IMG/VR virus record: IMGVR_UViG_3300032235_001020
Coordinates: 1-64,000 of that record
Direction: 5' to 3' (one strand)
DNA length: 64,000 nt
From: a virus
The notes beneath the pieces are model-generated. The model did no database searches. It saw only the letters and a list, made by a program, of their open reading frames with translations, and was not told the DNA's origin. The position numbers were made by a program, and so were the translations under genes. Below, in pieces: positions 40,576-47,229 of the stretch; within the stretch, counting starts at the first letter, position 1; each line of letters begins with the position of its first letter.

Positions 40576-40787
40576 TGGTCCTCCAGCTCGGCGGCGATGG
40601 CGAGGAGACGAAGGCGCGTCAGTTGTCGGGCTTCTACTGCGGCATCCACTCCGGTCAAATACTCGTGCGGCACCACCTGATCCGCAGCGGCGCGGAGGGC
40701 GGCGGCGACTCGCTTGGATCCAACCAACGGTTTTTCGCAGTAGTACGCATCCAGCACAGTTTGTGCGGCGGGGGAGAGGTCAGTCAT
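40572..40787 (-). CDS. Small cyanobacterial-type protein
   Basis: This 71-residue protein (MTDLSPAAQTVLDAYYCEK) continues with RVAAALRAAADQVVPHEYLT and ends LRLLAIAAELEDQ. The pattern recurs in small Synechococcus/cyanophage proteins. ATG 40787 sits over the upstream stop. The helix-rich fold could bind DNA, but there is no firm evidence. It is coupled with the 29-residue membrane peptide downstream. Confidence 0.55.
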   Translation of the reverse strand: MTDLSPAAQTVLDAYYCEKPLVGSKRVAAALRAAADQVVPHEYLTGVDAAVEARQLTRLRLLAIAAELEDQ

Positions 40788-41151
40788 CGGGCAGGGCCTC
40801 CAGGGCGCGGCGGATGGTGTGTTGGTCATCGGCAGTAGGAAGTTGATCTATGCGGTCCAATGCCTCAAGCGCTTGCTCCTTCAAGCTCGGCGCCTTGGGG
40901 CGGCGGGCGGCGCGGAGGTTCCCAATCCCTCCTGGGTACTCATCCCGACACCAACCAGCCAGCCACTCACAGCACGCCTCGAGCTCCTGGTCGGCGCCCC
41001 ATTGGGCGGCGCGGGTGGCCAAGTCATCTACGTCGAAGTGGATCTCGCCTGTTTTGGATGCATCGCACCACTGCTGCACCAGCTCCGGCGGCGGGGTGAT
41101 GCCGGAACTCCTAATTTGGCTTGGATTAGGAGTTGGTTGGGAGTTGGTCAT
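40780..41151 (-). CDS. Conserved cyanobacterial/phage protein (TPPPELVQQW type)
   Basis: In this 123-residue protein SGITPPPELVQQWCDASKTG, DLATRAAQWGADQELEACCE and WLAGWCRDEYPGG are followed by SLKEQALEALDRIDQLPTAD. I recognise this order from small Synechococcus and cyanophage proteins of unknown function. It overlaps both neighbours by four to eight bases. The several Cys/Trp residues suggest a compact fold. Confidence 0.6.
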   Translation of the reverse strand: MTNSQPTPNPSQIRSSGITPPPELVQQWCDASKTGEIHFDVDDLATRAAQWGADQELEACCEWLAGWCRDEYPGGIGNLRAARRPKAPSLKEQALEALDRIDQLPTADDQHTIRRALEALPDD

Positions 41152-41411
41152 TCGGGTATGTCATTGATAATGGCGTGCTCACCGATGATGGCAAGTGCTG
41201 CCTTGTTGTAGGCGCGAGCTGCATCGATCTCACTGACATGGTTGCCGAGGTAGTAGCGCCGTCCCTTGTACGTCAGGTTGGCTCGATACAAGCCTTTGTT
41301 GCCCTTGCTGACGCCTCGGTACTTGCTGTAGGCAGTAGCAGGCCTGGGCCTCGATGCCTGAGACAGGTAGAAGTCCTTGTCAGACATCTTCCGAGTGAGA
41401 TAGCTAACCAT
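41148..41411 (-). CDS. Stand-alone AP2-domain protein
   Basis: In this 87-residue protein the C-terminal 58 residues are a complete AP2 DNA-binding domain: YRGVSKGNKGLYRANLTYKG, RRYYLGNHVSEIDAARAYNK, AALAIIGEHAIIND. In phages AP2 usually accompanies an HNH homing nuclease; here it is alone with a short basic lead. ATG 41411 or 41387 (MSDKDFY) may be the start. It could be a sequence-specific regulator or the remnant of a homing endonuclease. Confidence 0.82.
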   Translation of the reverse strand: MVSYLTRKMSDKDFYLSQASRPRPATAYSKYRGVSKGNKGLYRANLTYKGRRYYLGNHVSEIDAARAYNKAALAIIGEHAIINDIPE

Positions 41412-41472
41412 TGGTGCTTACGGTTCTGCTGGTGCGTTATTGCGGTGACTGCTGGCAGCAGTGGATGCTTTG

Positions 41473-41571
41473 TCAGCGGGGCTGAGTGGCCTGGCCGTGG
41501 GTGGTGGCCCAGCGCGCCAGGGCGCCAAGGGCAATGCCAACTGCGAGTGCAAAGAAGGCGGAGCGTTTCAT
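41473..41571 (-). CDS. 32-residue membrane peptide
   Basis: ATG 41571 to TGA 41473 encodes MKRSAFFALAVGIALGALA then RWATTHGQATQPR. A basic start followed by an Ala/Gly-rich hydrophobic helix and a polar tail is typical of a small single-pass membrane or secreted peptide. Its start overlaps the stop of the 26-residue membrane peptide upstream (ATGA). No family was recognised. Confidence 0.55.
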   Translation of the reverse strand: MKRSAFFALAVGIALGALARWATTHGQATQPR

Positions 41572-41648
41572 GACAGTTGGGTGAGGTAGATCGTGACGGC
41601 AAGGATGCCGAGTAGCCAGGTCAGTCCGAAGGTGACGATGGGAGGCAT
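41568..41648 (-). CDS. 26-residue membrane peptide
   Basis: ATG 41648 to TGA 41568 encodes MPPIVTFGLTWLLGILAVTI then YLTQLS, almost entirely one membrane helix. It overlaps the gene upstream (41621-41800) by 28 nt and the 32-residue peptide downstream by four nt. The coupling suggests the two peptides are made together and may act as a pair. Confidence 0.5.
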   Translation of the reverse strand: MPPIVTFGLTWLLGILAVTIYLTQLS

Positions 41649-41800
41649 TGCGGGTACATGCGGAGGAGCTGTGCCTTGCGCTCGTCAATCAGGTGAGCGG
41701 ATGAGACGATCGAGCACGGTCCGCCTGGGATGCAGATGCGGTAGCAGTCGTGCCCGTGGGAGTCGATGTAGTACTCGACATCGAGGTCGTCAGGGGTCAT
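41621..41800 (-). CDS. 59-residue cyanobacterial-type small protein
   Basis: ATG 41800 encodes MTPDDLDVEYYIDSHGHDCY, then RICIPGGPCSIVSSAHLIDE and RKAQLLRMYPQCLPSSPSD. The beta-hairpin then helix pattern with spaced Cys and His suggests a small folded domain. It overlaps the upstream gene stop at 41797 by four bases and the 26-residue peptide by 28 nt. No known function. Confidence 0.55.
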   Translation of the reverse strand: MTPDDLDVEYYIDSHGHDCYRICIPGGPCSIVSSAHLIDERKAQLLRMYPQCLPSSPSD

Positions 41801-42162
41801 TGAGCTGGGGTGGCTTCAGGATCCGAGGCAGCGGATGGTCCGGTCATCTGCTCGTAGTGCGAACGCAGGACTTCTTGCCACTGCCAGGCTGACCACTGGC
41901 GACCCGTGCGGAGATTGAGGATGCGGCTGGGTGAGTAGGAACCCAGTAGCAAGCCACCGGCCTCATGGGGTAGGAGTGCCCCGAAGGCCAGGAGTTCACT
42001 GCGCTGAATCTTGAGGTCAGCGGGCAGTGCGCCGGCGGTCCGGGGTGTAGTGGAACTGGCGGCCGTGGTCGTAGATGAGTCTGTACTCAATGTCATTGTC
42101 TGCGCAGGTCTTAATGAGCTCACGGAGTTGGGCTCCGTTGTGGAGGGGGAAGTAGACGTCAT
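41797..42162 (-). CDS. Uncharacterised protein with uncertain start
   Basis: The credible part is DLKIQRSELLAFGALLPHEA, GGLLLGSYSPSRILNLRTGR and WSAWQWQEVLRSHYEQM. The first 45 residues after ATG 42162 are a Ser/Thr-rich shadow of the overlapping gene at 42017-42193. No ATG, GTG or TTG start occurs near the credible part. It might be read by +1 slippage from the upstream gene, by an unusual start, or the upstream part may be real. Function unknown. Confidence 0.4.
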   Translation of the reverse strand: MTSTSPSTTEPNSVSSLRPAQTMTLSTDSSTTTAASSTTPRTAGALPADLKIQRSELLAFGALLPHEAGGLLLGSYSPSRILNLRTGRQWSAWQWQEVLRSHYEQMTGPSAASDPEATPAQ

Positions 42163-42193
42163 TGACCGGCAGGGACGGGTAGTGGACGAGCAT
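42017..42193 (-). CDS. Small protein (MLVHYPSLPVNDVYFPLHNG type)
   Basis: This 58-residue protein continues with GAQLRELIKTCADNDIEYRL and IYDHGRQFHYTPDRRRTAR. I chose ATG 42193; ATG 42289 (MAPNPSTPQPG) is also possible but overlaps the GP88 gene by 131 nt with a Pro/Ser-rich lead. The alternation of strand and helix looks like a small domain. It overlaps the 41797 gene in another frame. Confidence 0.45.
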   Translation of the reverse strand: MLVHYPSLPVNDVYFPLHNGAQLRELIKTCADNDIEYRLIYDHGRQFHYTPDRRRTAR

Positions 42194-42944
42194 GGGAGTG
42201 ACCGCTGCGGGAGTAACCGGAGAATTGACCCTGGGCTCGGCGCTGCTGGATGGCTTGCCCGGCTGCGGAGTGCTTGGGTTGGGTGCCATGAACAAGGTGT
42301 GCGAAATGAGTTGGTGTTGTTTGGTAGGCCAGGGCGTCAGTGAAGTCAATGGCCAGGCCCAGAGCGTATGCCTCTTCTTGCGTATTGACAACCCTCGCTG
42401 TCCGAGGAAACAGACCGTCTGCCAGGAGGAAGTCGTAGCGCCCGCCCCAGGAGGCGGTCATGGTCATGTTGCTGGGCAGGGGCAGTAGCGCACCGCGATC
42501 CAGCCAGAGCGGCAGGTTCTTGCTGTACAGGTAGAACTGGAGGTCGCTATGGCGTTGAGCGGTCTCGATCAGGGCATCACGCAGCTGGTCGTTGTAGCAA
42601 TCGCCGGAGGTGAACCAGCGGACGCGTTCGGTGTAGCTGCGGACCTGGGCGCGCAGGGACAGATCCAGTAGATCGGCCATGGCGCCAGCGTTGAGCCCGC
42701 GCAGCAGTGACCAGTTGTGGTGGCGCGACTTGCGGACGGAGGGCCGGGTCTCCTCGCTGGCGGCAGAGCAGCGAAACAGGGTGTGTTCGCCGTCGGTGAT
42801 CCTGCCTGTCGTGGGGTCGGCCTTGGACAGACAGAGCAGAGCGCCCGGGCAGGTGAAGCCAGCGGGCAGAGCGAACGTCATGGTGGTGTTGGGCAGCTTG
42901 GCGTTGCCGTGCCCGAACCGCAGCAGCTGATCTGACAGGGTCAT
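42159..42944 (-). CDS. GP88-family phage/plasmid protein
   Basis: In this 261-residue protein KLPNTTMTFALPAGFTCPGA, LLCLSKADPTTGRITDGEHT and LFRCSAASEETRPSVRKSRH are followed by VRWFTSGDCYNDQLRDAL and FYLYSKNLPLWL. The end has SWGGRYDFLLADG and VHGTQPKHSAAGQAIQ. This is the pattern of the 'gene product 88' family shared by phages and plasmids. The clustered Cys residues suggest metal or iron-sulfur binding. The family's activity is not established. It overlaps its upstream neighbour by four bases. Confidence 0.75.
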   Translation of the reverse strand: MTLSDQLLRFGHGNAKLPNTTMTFALPAGFTCPGALLCLSKADPTTGRITDGEHTLFRCSAASEETRPSVRKSRHHNWSLLRGLNAGAMADLLDLSLRAQVRSYTERVRWFTSGDCYNDQLRDALIETAQRHSDLQFYLYSKNLPLWLDRGALLPLPSNMTMTASWGGRYDFLLADGLFPRTARVVNTQEEAYALGLAIDFTDALAYQTTPTHFAHLVHGTQPKHSAAGQAIQQRRAQGQFSGYSRSGHSHARPLPVPAGQ

Positions 42945-43186
42945 GCGCCCTCCTGGCGAAGGGCGGCAGCGCGCATATGCTGAAGTTGGGTCTCGGCTAC
43001 AGCCTGTGCTCGCTGAATACCGAGCTCCAGTTGGGTGATTGAGCTGAGCAGCGCGCGCTCATCGTTGGGTTCGATGGAGGTATTGGACTCGCGGTAATGA
43101 GCCAGGAGACCAAGGAGCTCGAAGTACAGGGTTTCGGCTTGCGGCGGGGAGAGCCGGAGATGAACGGCTGAGGGTCTGGGGAACAT
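42941..43186 (-). CDS. Small helical protein
   Basis: This 81-residue helical protein has LRLSPPQAETLYFELLGLLA then HYRESNTSIEPNDERALLSS and a C-terminal coil (GIQRAQAVAETQLQHMRAAA). ATG 43186 was taken; ATG 43210 lies in the terminator leader. It is the first gene after the 43209-43240 terminator and is coupled to GP88. No family was recognised. Confidence 0.5.
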   Translation of the reverse strand: MFPRPSAVHLRLSPPQAETLYFELLGLLAHYRESNTSIEPNDERALLSSITQLELGIQRAQAVAETQLQHMRAAALRQEGA

Positions 43187-43208
43187 GCACAGGTGTTGAG
43201 GTGCATGC

Positions 43209-43240
43209 AAAAAGGCCGCCCCGCGAGATGCGAGACGGCC
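43209..43240 (-). terminator. Rho-independent terminator
   Basis: On the minus strand GGCCGTCTCGC pairs with GCGGGGCGGCC (two G-T pairs) and is followed by TTTTTGCATGC. It ends the RHH transcript; the downstream GCATGCACC...GTGCAT resembles but does not match the CAGTGCAT box. Confidence 0.8.
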
Positions 43241-43268
43241 GGTGAGGTGTTGGATGTTTGGTGATGGC

Positions 43269-43445
43269 TTAGCCGCCTTGACCGTTCATGGCGCACTCGA
43301 GCAGGTAGGCGCAGAGGTTGGACAGCGATCGCCCTTCCTGGTCACTGCGGACCTGCAGGAGGGTGAACAGCGTCGGGTTGAGGGAGACCGTGACCCGTTT
43401 GCTGATGCTCGTGTTGCGGCGGCTGCGGGGTTGAGTGATGAACAT
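43269..43445 (-). CDS. Ribbon-helix-helix (CopG-like) DNA-binding protein
   Basis: ATG 43445 to TAA 43269 encodes 58 residues: a basic lead (MFITQPRSRRNTSISK), then RVTVSLNPTLFTLLQVRSDQ and EGRSLSNLCAYLLECAMN. This is the RHH fold (VTV-L strand, two helices, SLSN turn). RHH proteins act as dimeric repressors. A terminator follows 29 nt downstream. It overlaps the frame of the 43342-43596 gene, whose C-terminal half is then probably shadow. Confidence 0.7.
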   Translation of the reverse strand: MFITQPRSRRNTSISKRVTVSLNPTLFTLLQVRSDQEGRSLSNLCAYLLECAMNGQGG

Positions 43446-43596
43446 GGTGGGTTGGGAGTGTGAGTTGAGAGGCGAGGGTGTCGTCGTGCCAGTGCTCCAG
43501 GCGGGTGGCTTCTATGTGGTGTGTCAGGACTAGCCGGCTGCCATCGGGAAGCAGGACCGTGATGACCTGCTCTACGGGGAGGTCGATGGTTGCCAT
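43342..43596 (-). CDS. Small protein, C-terminal part doubtful
   Basis: The N-terminal 45 residues (MATIDLPVEQVITVLLPDG, then SRLVLTHHIEATRLEHWHD) read as a real beta-rich domain. Beyond that it is His/Pro/Gln-rich and overlaps the RHH gene by 104 nt, so the frame there may be non-selected. It overlaps the 43572 gene by 25 nt at its start. Unknown function. Confidence 0.4.
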   Translation of the reverse strand: MATIDLPVEQVITVLLPDGSRLVLTHHIEATRLEHWHDDTLASQLTLPTHHVHHSTPQPPQHEHQQTGHGLPQPDAVHPPAGPQ

Positions 43597-43964
43597 TGCT
43601 GTCGCTCAGGTAGATGGGACCAGGACGTGCGCTTGCCGATGCGGTAGTACGTGCTCGAGGCAATGCCAAAGCGGCTCTTGATCTGCATGTAGGTCAGACC
43701 CTGGTCGTAGGCCTGACGGATGGCGTAGACATCCTTGTCCTGCAGAATCGCCAGCGGGTTGCTCTCGCCTTTAAGGGCGTAGTTGATGTTGCGCCGGGTA
43801 GCGCCTCGCTTGGGCCCTGGCTTGGGCTTGATGTAGCACTCCTTGGTGATGAACCGGGTGTCACAGTCGAAGCAGCGGATGTACCTGCGTTGATGGTCGG
43901 GGTAGATCTCCGTGCAGGTGACACGGGTCTGCTTGGAGTTGCAGGTGCGGCAGTGCATGGCCAT
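43572..43964 (-). CDS. Zn-ribbon plus HTH putative regulator
   Basis: In this 130-residue protein the N-terminal NrdR-like zinc ribbon has CRTCNSKQTRVTCTEIYP then YIRCFDCDTRFIT (two CxxC pairs). The C-terminus (DVYAIRQAYDQGLTYMQIKS, RFGIASSTYYRIGKRTSW) has the resolvase/Hin-type HTH pattern. It resembles phage-encoded transcription factors. Inverted repeats lie just upstream of its operon partner (44199-44271), a possible binding site. Confidence 0.6.
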   Translation of the reverse strand: MAMHCRTCNSKQTRVTCTEIYPDHQRRYIRCFDCDTRFITKECYIKPKPGPKRGATRRNINYALKGESNPLAILQDKDVYAIRQAYDQGLTYMQIKSRFGIASSTYYRIGKRTSWSHLPERQQWQPSTSP

Positions 43965-43971
43965 CGCTTGC

Positions 43972-44184
43972 TCAGGCCCTGGGACGATGGCGGGTCAGCG
44001 GATAGCCCAGGTCATTGAGCTTGGCGTACTCGCGCTGGGACAGCCACCGCACTACGAGGTGGGGCGGCAGGAGTGGCATAGACAGCCAGGGATGCCGCTT
44101 GCTGGTATCCACGATGCGACGAGAGATCGAAGCAAGGTGCTCGATGCGGTGCTTGGCCTGGAGCAGCGGAGTGAGATGAAGCAC
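43972..44184 (-). CDS. Small basic protein
   Basis: This 70-residue basic protein (MLHLTPLLQAKHRIEHLASI, SRRIVDTSKRHPWLSMPLLP) ends LTRHRPRA. It lies just upstream of the Zn-ribbon/HTH gene with a seven-base gap and downstream of an inverted-repeat cluster. The high Arg/His content suggests nucleic-acid contact. No family was recognised. Confidence 0.4.
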   Translation of the reverse strand: MLHLTPLLQAKHRIEHLASISRRIVDTSKRHPWLSMPLLPPHLVVRWLSQREYAKLNDLGYPLTRHRPRA

Positions 44185-44198
44185 GAGAGGTATCTGGA

Positions 44199-44271
44199 GT
44201 GGGGTCAGATCGTCAGACCCTTAGGGGTAGCGGAGCTTGATGCCAGACGACGGCGTGTCAGTTTCTGACAC
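44199..44271. promoter_or_regulatory. Cluster of inverted repeats
   Basis: GGGTC...GACCC (about 44199-44221) and a perfect GTGTCAG-TTT-CTGACAC (44255-44271) sit in a 108-nt gap upstream of the 44184 start, with repeated GTCAG. No long T-tract follows. This looks like an operator pair or an attenuator for the regulator genes downstream. Confidence 0.5.
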
Positions 44272-44292
44272 TTTGTATGGGGAGTCGTTGAG

Positions 44293-44397
44293 TCAGGGGC
44301 CGGTAGCCAGCCCGTTGGCGTAGCTGCCTTGCGGTGATTGCACCGTGGGCCAGGGGGTGCCCGCGAGGATCAGCGTGCAGCCGATGAGGACTGCCAT
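44293..44397 (-). CDS. 34-residue membrane or lipoprotein-like peptide
   Basis: ATG 44397 to TGA 44293 encodes MAVLIGCTLILAGTPWPTVQ then SPQGSYANGLATGP. The LIGC-like segment in a short hydrophobic lead could be a lipobox or just a membrane helix. It starts one base after the stop of the gene upstream, so it belongs to the same operon. One of several tiny membrane proteins in the window. Confidence 0.45.
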   Translation of the reverse strand: MAVLIGCTLILAGTPWPTVQSPQGSYANGLATGP

Positions 44398-44398
44398 T

Positions 44399-44608
44399 TC
44401 AAGCAGCCTGCGCTTGCGCCCTGGAGAACGCCTCGGCGTTTTGATCGTGGATGAGCTGATCAGGCGGCAGCGTGCCATGCGCCCAGAGGAAACGGGTACG
44501 GAAACGCGGCGGCGGCGGATCACCCGGGGCGGCAATGGCGGCAAGCTTGGCGACATAGATGGAGTAGTCATGGATGTCTGCGTCAGTGATGAATTGGCGG
44601 TCGGTCAT
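44399..44608 (-). CDS. Small uncharacterised protein
   Basis: This 69-residue protein (MTDRQFITDADIHDYSIYVA) has an Ala-rich helix, then RFRTRFLWAHGTLPPDQLIH and an Ala/Gln-rich helical end. It starts four bases after the stop of the 44613 gene. The frame upstream of ATG 44608 is shadow. No family was recognised. Confidence 0.5.
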   Translation of the reverse strand: MTDRQFITDADIHDYSIYVAKLAAIAAPGDPPPPRFRTRFLWAHGTLPPDQLIHDQNAEAFSRAQAQAA

Positions 44609-44612
44609 GGCG

Positions 44613-44807
44613 TCAGGTGTGGGAGCGACCGTTGGCTTCGATGAGTCCGTAAAGCCCGCACCAGGGCAGGGTTCCGGTGATGGCCCCGTCCATGAAGGGA
44701 TCAGGGCGGAAGTCTTCAAGGAGGACGTCGACGGGTGTGTTCTTCTCGGCGGCGCAATCGAGGAAGCGTCGCTGCTGGGCGGGAGAAAGCTGTTGGAGGG
44801 TGAGCAT
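44613..44807 (-). CDS. Small protein with CTTTCGC leader
   Basis: This 64-residue protein (MLTLQQLSPAQQRRFLDCAA) ends LPWCGLYGLIEANGRSHT. The start at 44807 is preceded, five bases upstream, by the CTTTCGCA motif found before five other minus-strand genes. The helical first half may be protein-binding. Unknown function. Confidence 0.5.
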   Translation of the reverse strand: MLTLQQLSPAQQRRFLDCAAEKNTPVDVLLEDFRPDPFMDGAITGTLPWCGLYGLIEANGRSHT

Positions 44808-44859
44808 GAGATGCGAAAGAAGAGGAGATCGCCCCACGGGTGTGAGGCGTGGGTGGGGT

Positions 44860-45888
44860 TCAGGCGGCGACGAGTTCGCGTTGCTCGAGGAACTGGCCTT
44901 CGAGGAAAGCGAGGAAGCCGGTAGCGGTACGGGCTCGTGCGCCTTCGAGCTGGGAGCGGAAGGCGGTGGCGTCGTTGCGCACCTTCTCGTGGGAGGTGTA
45001 CTGGGTGACGGCCGAGGCCAGGCGCCAGGCATTGCCCGTGCGGGTATCGAGCTCACCACCGATTAGATCGCTGGTGTAGATCTGCTCGAGGCGCTGGGCG
45101 AGGCGACCTTGGCCTTCGGGGTCAGCGAAGTACGTGCGCAGGGCAGTGCGAGCGGTATCCATGGAGATCTCGGTCGCGATCATGCGCTCCTTCATGCGGT
45201 CGTAGGCCTTGCACTGCCGGACGGCATGGCCAAGGACGGCGTGGACGATGTCCTGGTTCATGGCCTGGGTGTGGCTGAGCCTGACCTCGCACTCGGTGAC
45301 CTTGCGGGCCAGGCCGTTGGTGCAGACCAGCTCATTGGCGATGACGGAGACGCGGGGGCGCAGTGCCTCGCCGAAAGACTCGCTCAGAACCAGCCAGTGG
45401 TCAGTGCGGTCTTCCTTGTTGATGTAGGCGGAGTGGCCGGGGCGGCTGATGAACAGCCCGCCATCGGCTTGGAGTAGTTCGCCGTTGTTGCCGCTGAGCT
45501 TGGCAGCCATGTAGAGGCTGCGGCCTTTGTTGTAGGCACCGACGACGTCGAGGGAGATGGCTTTGCCTGAGGCGTCGCAGAAGGCGCGGAAGTAGTCGAT
45601 GAAGGTGGAAGGCTGGATGGCCTGCCGCTTGGCACCAAAGAAGCCGAGGAGATCTTGGTTGTCGTCCCGGAGCCAGAGCTGGCAGTCGGGGTAGGGGCGT
45701 CCGGCGTGTACAGCGGGTGTACGTACAACATTGAAGTTGCAGCCGATCGAGGCGAGGATCTCGCTGTCGCTCATCCAGGGCTGGACTTCCGCGGCTGTGC
45801 CCCGGAACAGGGAGCGATCAGCAGGAGTGAGCTTGCTGGTTGAGGTGGTGGTGTCGGACTGGAGTGCTGTGGTGATGGTGGCGGTCAT
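44860..45888 (-). CDS. DUF932 phage/plasmid-like protein
   Basis: This 342-residue protein shows DUF932 (TIGR03299-type) features: FRAFCDASGKAISLDVVGAY, SLYMAAKLSG, then LVLSESFGEALRPRVSVIAN and ELVCTNGLARKVTECEVRLS. GNAWRLASAVTQYTSHEKVR stands near the end. The family is common on plasmids and phages and its role is unknown; a DNA-related role has been suggested from context. It overlaps the upstream gene by four bases and leads a three-gene unit with 45885 and 46475. Confidence 0.85.
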   Translation of the reverse strand: MTATITTALQSDTTTSTSKLTPADRSLFRGTAAEVQPWMSDSEILASIGCNFNVVRTPAVHAGRPYPDCQLWLRDDNQDLLGFFGAKRQAIQPSTFIDYFRAFCDASGKAISLDVVGAYNKGRSLYMAAKLSGNNGELLQADGGLFISRPGHSAYINKEDRTDHWLVLSESFGEALRPRVSVIANELVCTNGLARKVTECEVRLSHTQAMNQDIVHAVLGHAVRQCKAYDRMKERMIATEISMDTARTALRTYFADPEGQGRLAQRLEQIYTSDLIGGELDTRTGNAWRLASAVTQYTSHEKVRNDATAFRSQLEGARARTATGFLAFLEGQFLEQRELVAA

Positions 45889-46478
45889 AGTTCAGAGGAA
45901 TCGTCTGGGTGATCGGTGATCTGGTCGAGGTAGGTGGTGACCGCAGTGCGCTCGACTTCCAGGGAGTCGAGGAGCTCGTCAGAGATGAGGAGGTGACTGC
46001 GGAAATCACGCATCAGGACACGCTTGGCTTTGAAGCGGTCCTCGATGAGCGCCTGCGCGCGTTGGCTGTAGTAGGGGTAGCCCACCTGGGTGAGCACGTC
46101 CTCGAGGTGCTTGACAGCGACCTTGAGGCCCAGGGTGTGGTCACGCATCACGCGTCCGAGCACCTGCTGATCAGCTGCGGGGAGCTGGTCATAGGGCTCG
46201 TCCTCGAGGGCCAGTGAGGTGAGGTGCTTCTCGAAGTGGCTTTCGACGTCGGTCAGCAGGTGCATGGCGGCAACCAGCATCTGGATGATGTTGGTGCCGT
46301 TGCTGGAGCGCTCGATCAGCTGGCAGATTGCAAACTGCAGATCGCAGGGCGCGCCGAGTTCGCCCCCGAAGTCCAGGGCTGGTACGACCTGACTGATGGG
46401 CAGCGGGTTGCGCCCACGCAGCAGGGTGTCGAGCATCTCAGGCGAGATGCTGTCCGGGATCTCGGGGGTTGCGGTCAC
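45885..46478 (-). CDS. Uncharacterised helical protein
   Basis: This 197-residue, mostly helical protein contains FAICQLIERSSNGTNIIQML, VAAMHLLTDVESHFEKHLTS and YYSQRAQALIEDRFKAKRVL, then ISDELLDSLEVERTAVTTYL. It is overlapped by both neighbours (four bases each), so it is translated with DUF932. No catalytic motif is seen. It may be a partner of the DUF932 protein. Confidence 0.55.
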   Translation of the reverse strand: MTATPEIPDSISPEMLDTLLRGRNPLPISQVVPALDFGGELGAPCDLQFAICQLIERSSNGTNIIQMLVAAMHLLTDVESHFEKHLTSLALEDEPYDQLPAADQQVLGRVMRDHTLGLKVAVKHLEDVLTQVGYPYYSQRAQALIEDRFKAKRVLMRDFRSHLLISDELLDSLEVERTAVTTYLDQITDHPDDSSEL

Positions 46479-47092
46479 TGGAACTGGGGCTCGAGGTCAA
46501 GGGAGCGACGCAGGCGATCGACGGTGACCTCCAGGGTGTGGCGGTCAGGGTCAATGGCTTGTGACGAGACCCGCGCCGGTGCTTCGCCGCCCAGTTCGCC
46601 GTAGACGAAGAGGTCGATGAAGTTGGCAACGTGGCCGTAAGCGTTGGGCTTGGTGCCCCGCCGCGCACAGATTGTGCCTGCCATGGCTCGCATGTCAAGC
46701 ATTCTGTCAGCCGTGGCGAGCGATCCGAGCAGGGTGCGGACCGGCCAGGAGCTGCGGTCGGGTTTGCAGTTGAAGACCGGCAGCGACAGGACGAAGATGT
46801 GGTATGGGTGAGGGGAGCCGAGGGTGACGTCCAGGTAGAGCTTGCGGCGATCGCCTTGGCGCTCGAAGGCCTTGATGTCGTGGACGCCGAGGAAGTTCAG
46901 GCCGTCGTCGGGGCTGGAGAGAACGCGCTTGGGCGTGGCATGGGATTCGCCGTACTCATACAGCTGGCCGACTTGGTTGATACCAAGGCGGATGAACTTG
47001 GTATTGGGGGGTCGCTTGGTGATGGCAGCCGCGAGGGGATCGTCGATGTCTTCAAGGCAGAAGGGATCGTCGATGGGGGCGAGAGCGTTCAT
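46475..47092 (-). CDS. Uncharacterised protein at head of the DUF932 operon
   Basis: In this 205-residue protein FIRLGINQVGQLYEYGESHA and LNFLGVHDIKAFERQGDRRK precede LYLDVTLGSPHPYHIFVLSL. A C-terminal helical part reads DRHTLEVTVDRLRRSL. Its ATG (47092) lies just after a CAGTGCAT cassette with terminator. It is a soluble alpha/beta protein with no recognised family. Confidence 0.55.
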   Translation of the reverse strand: MNALAPIDDPFCLEDIDDPLAAAITKRPPNTKFIRLGINQVGQLYEYGESHATPKRVLSSPDDGLNFLGVHDIKAFERQGDRRKLYLDVTLGSPHPYHIFVLSLPVFNCKPDRSSWPVRTLLGSLATADRMLDMRAMAGTICARRGTKPNAYGHVANFIDLFVYGELGGEAPARVSSQAIDPDRHTLEVTVDRLRRSLDLEPQFQ

Positions 47093-47097
47093 ACGAA

Positions 47098-47170
47098 GTC
47101 AGGTAACGACAATGCACTGCTGAAAGAGTGCACGCAAAAAGCCCCCACCTGAGGCTCAGGCAGGGGCGGC
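47098..47170 (-). repeat. Terminator/CAGTGCAT cassette copy
   Basis: On the minus strand GCCCCTGCC...TGGGGGC with TTTTTGC is followed by CAGCAGTGCATTGTCGTTAC and the ATG at 47092. It matches the cassettes at 55755-57007 in layout. Here the upstream neighbour is the plus-strand Dps-like gene, so the hairpin would stop antisense transcription through it. Confidence 0.8.
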
Positions 47171-47229
47171 TGAATAGACTGGGGCGAGGGTTAGATGACT
47201 GGATCGTGCAGCAGGAACAAGGGCTCCTG

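Noticed and set aside
43323-46860. HIP1 (GCGATCGC) enrichment as evidence of a host chromosome
   Set aside because: I found only about four copies by eye in the whole window, near chance; cyanobacterial chromosomes rich in HIP1 have far more.
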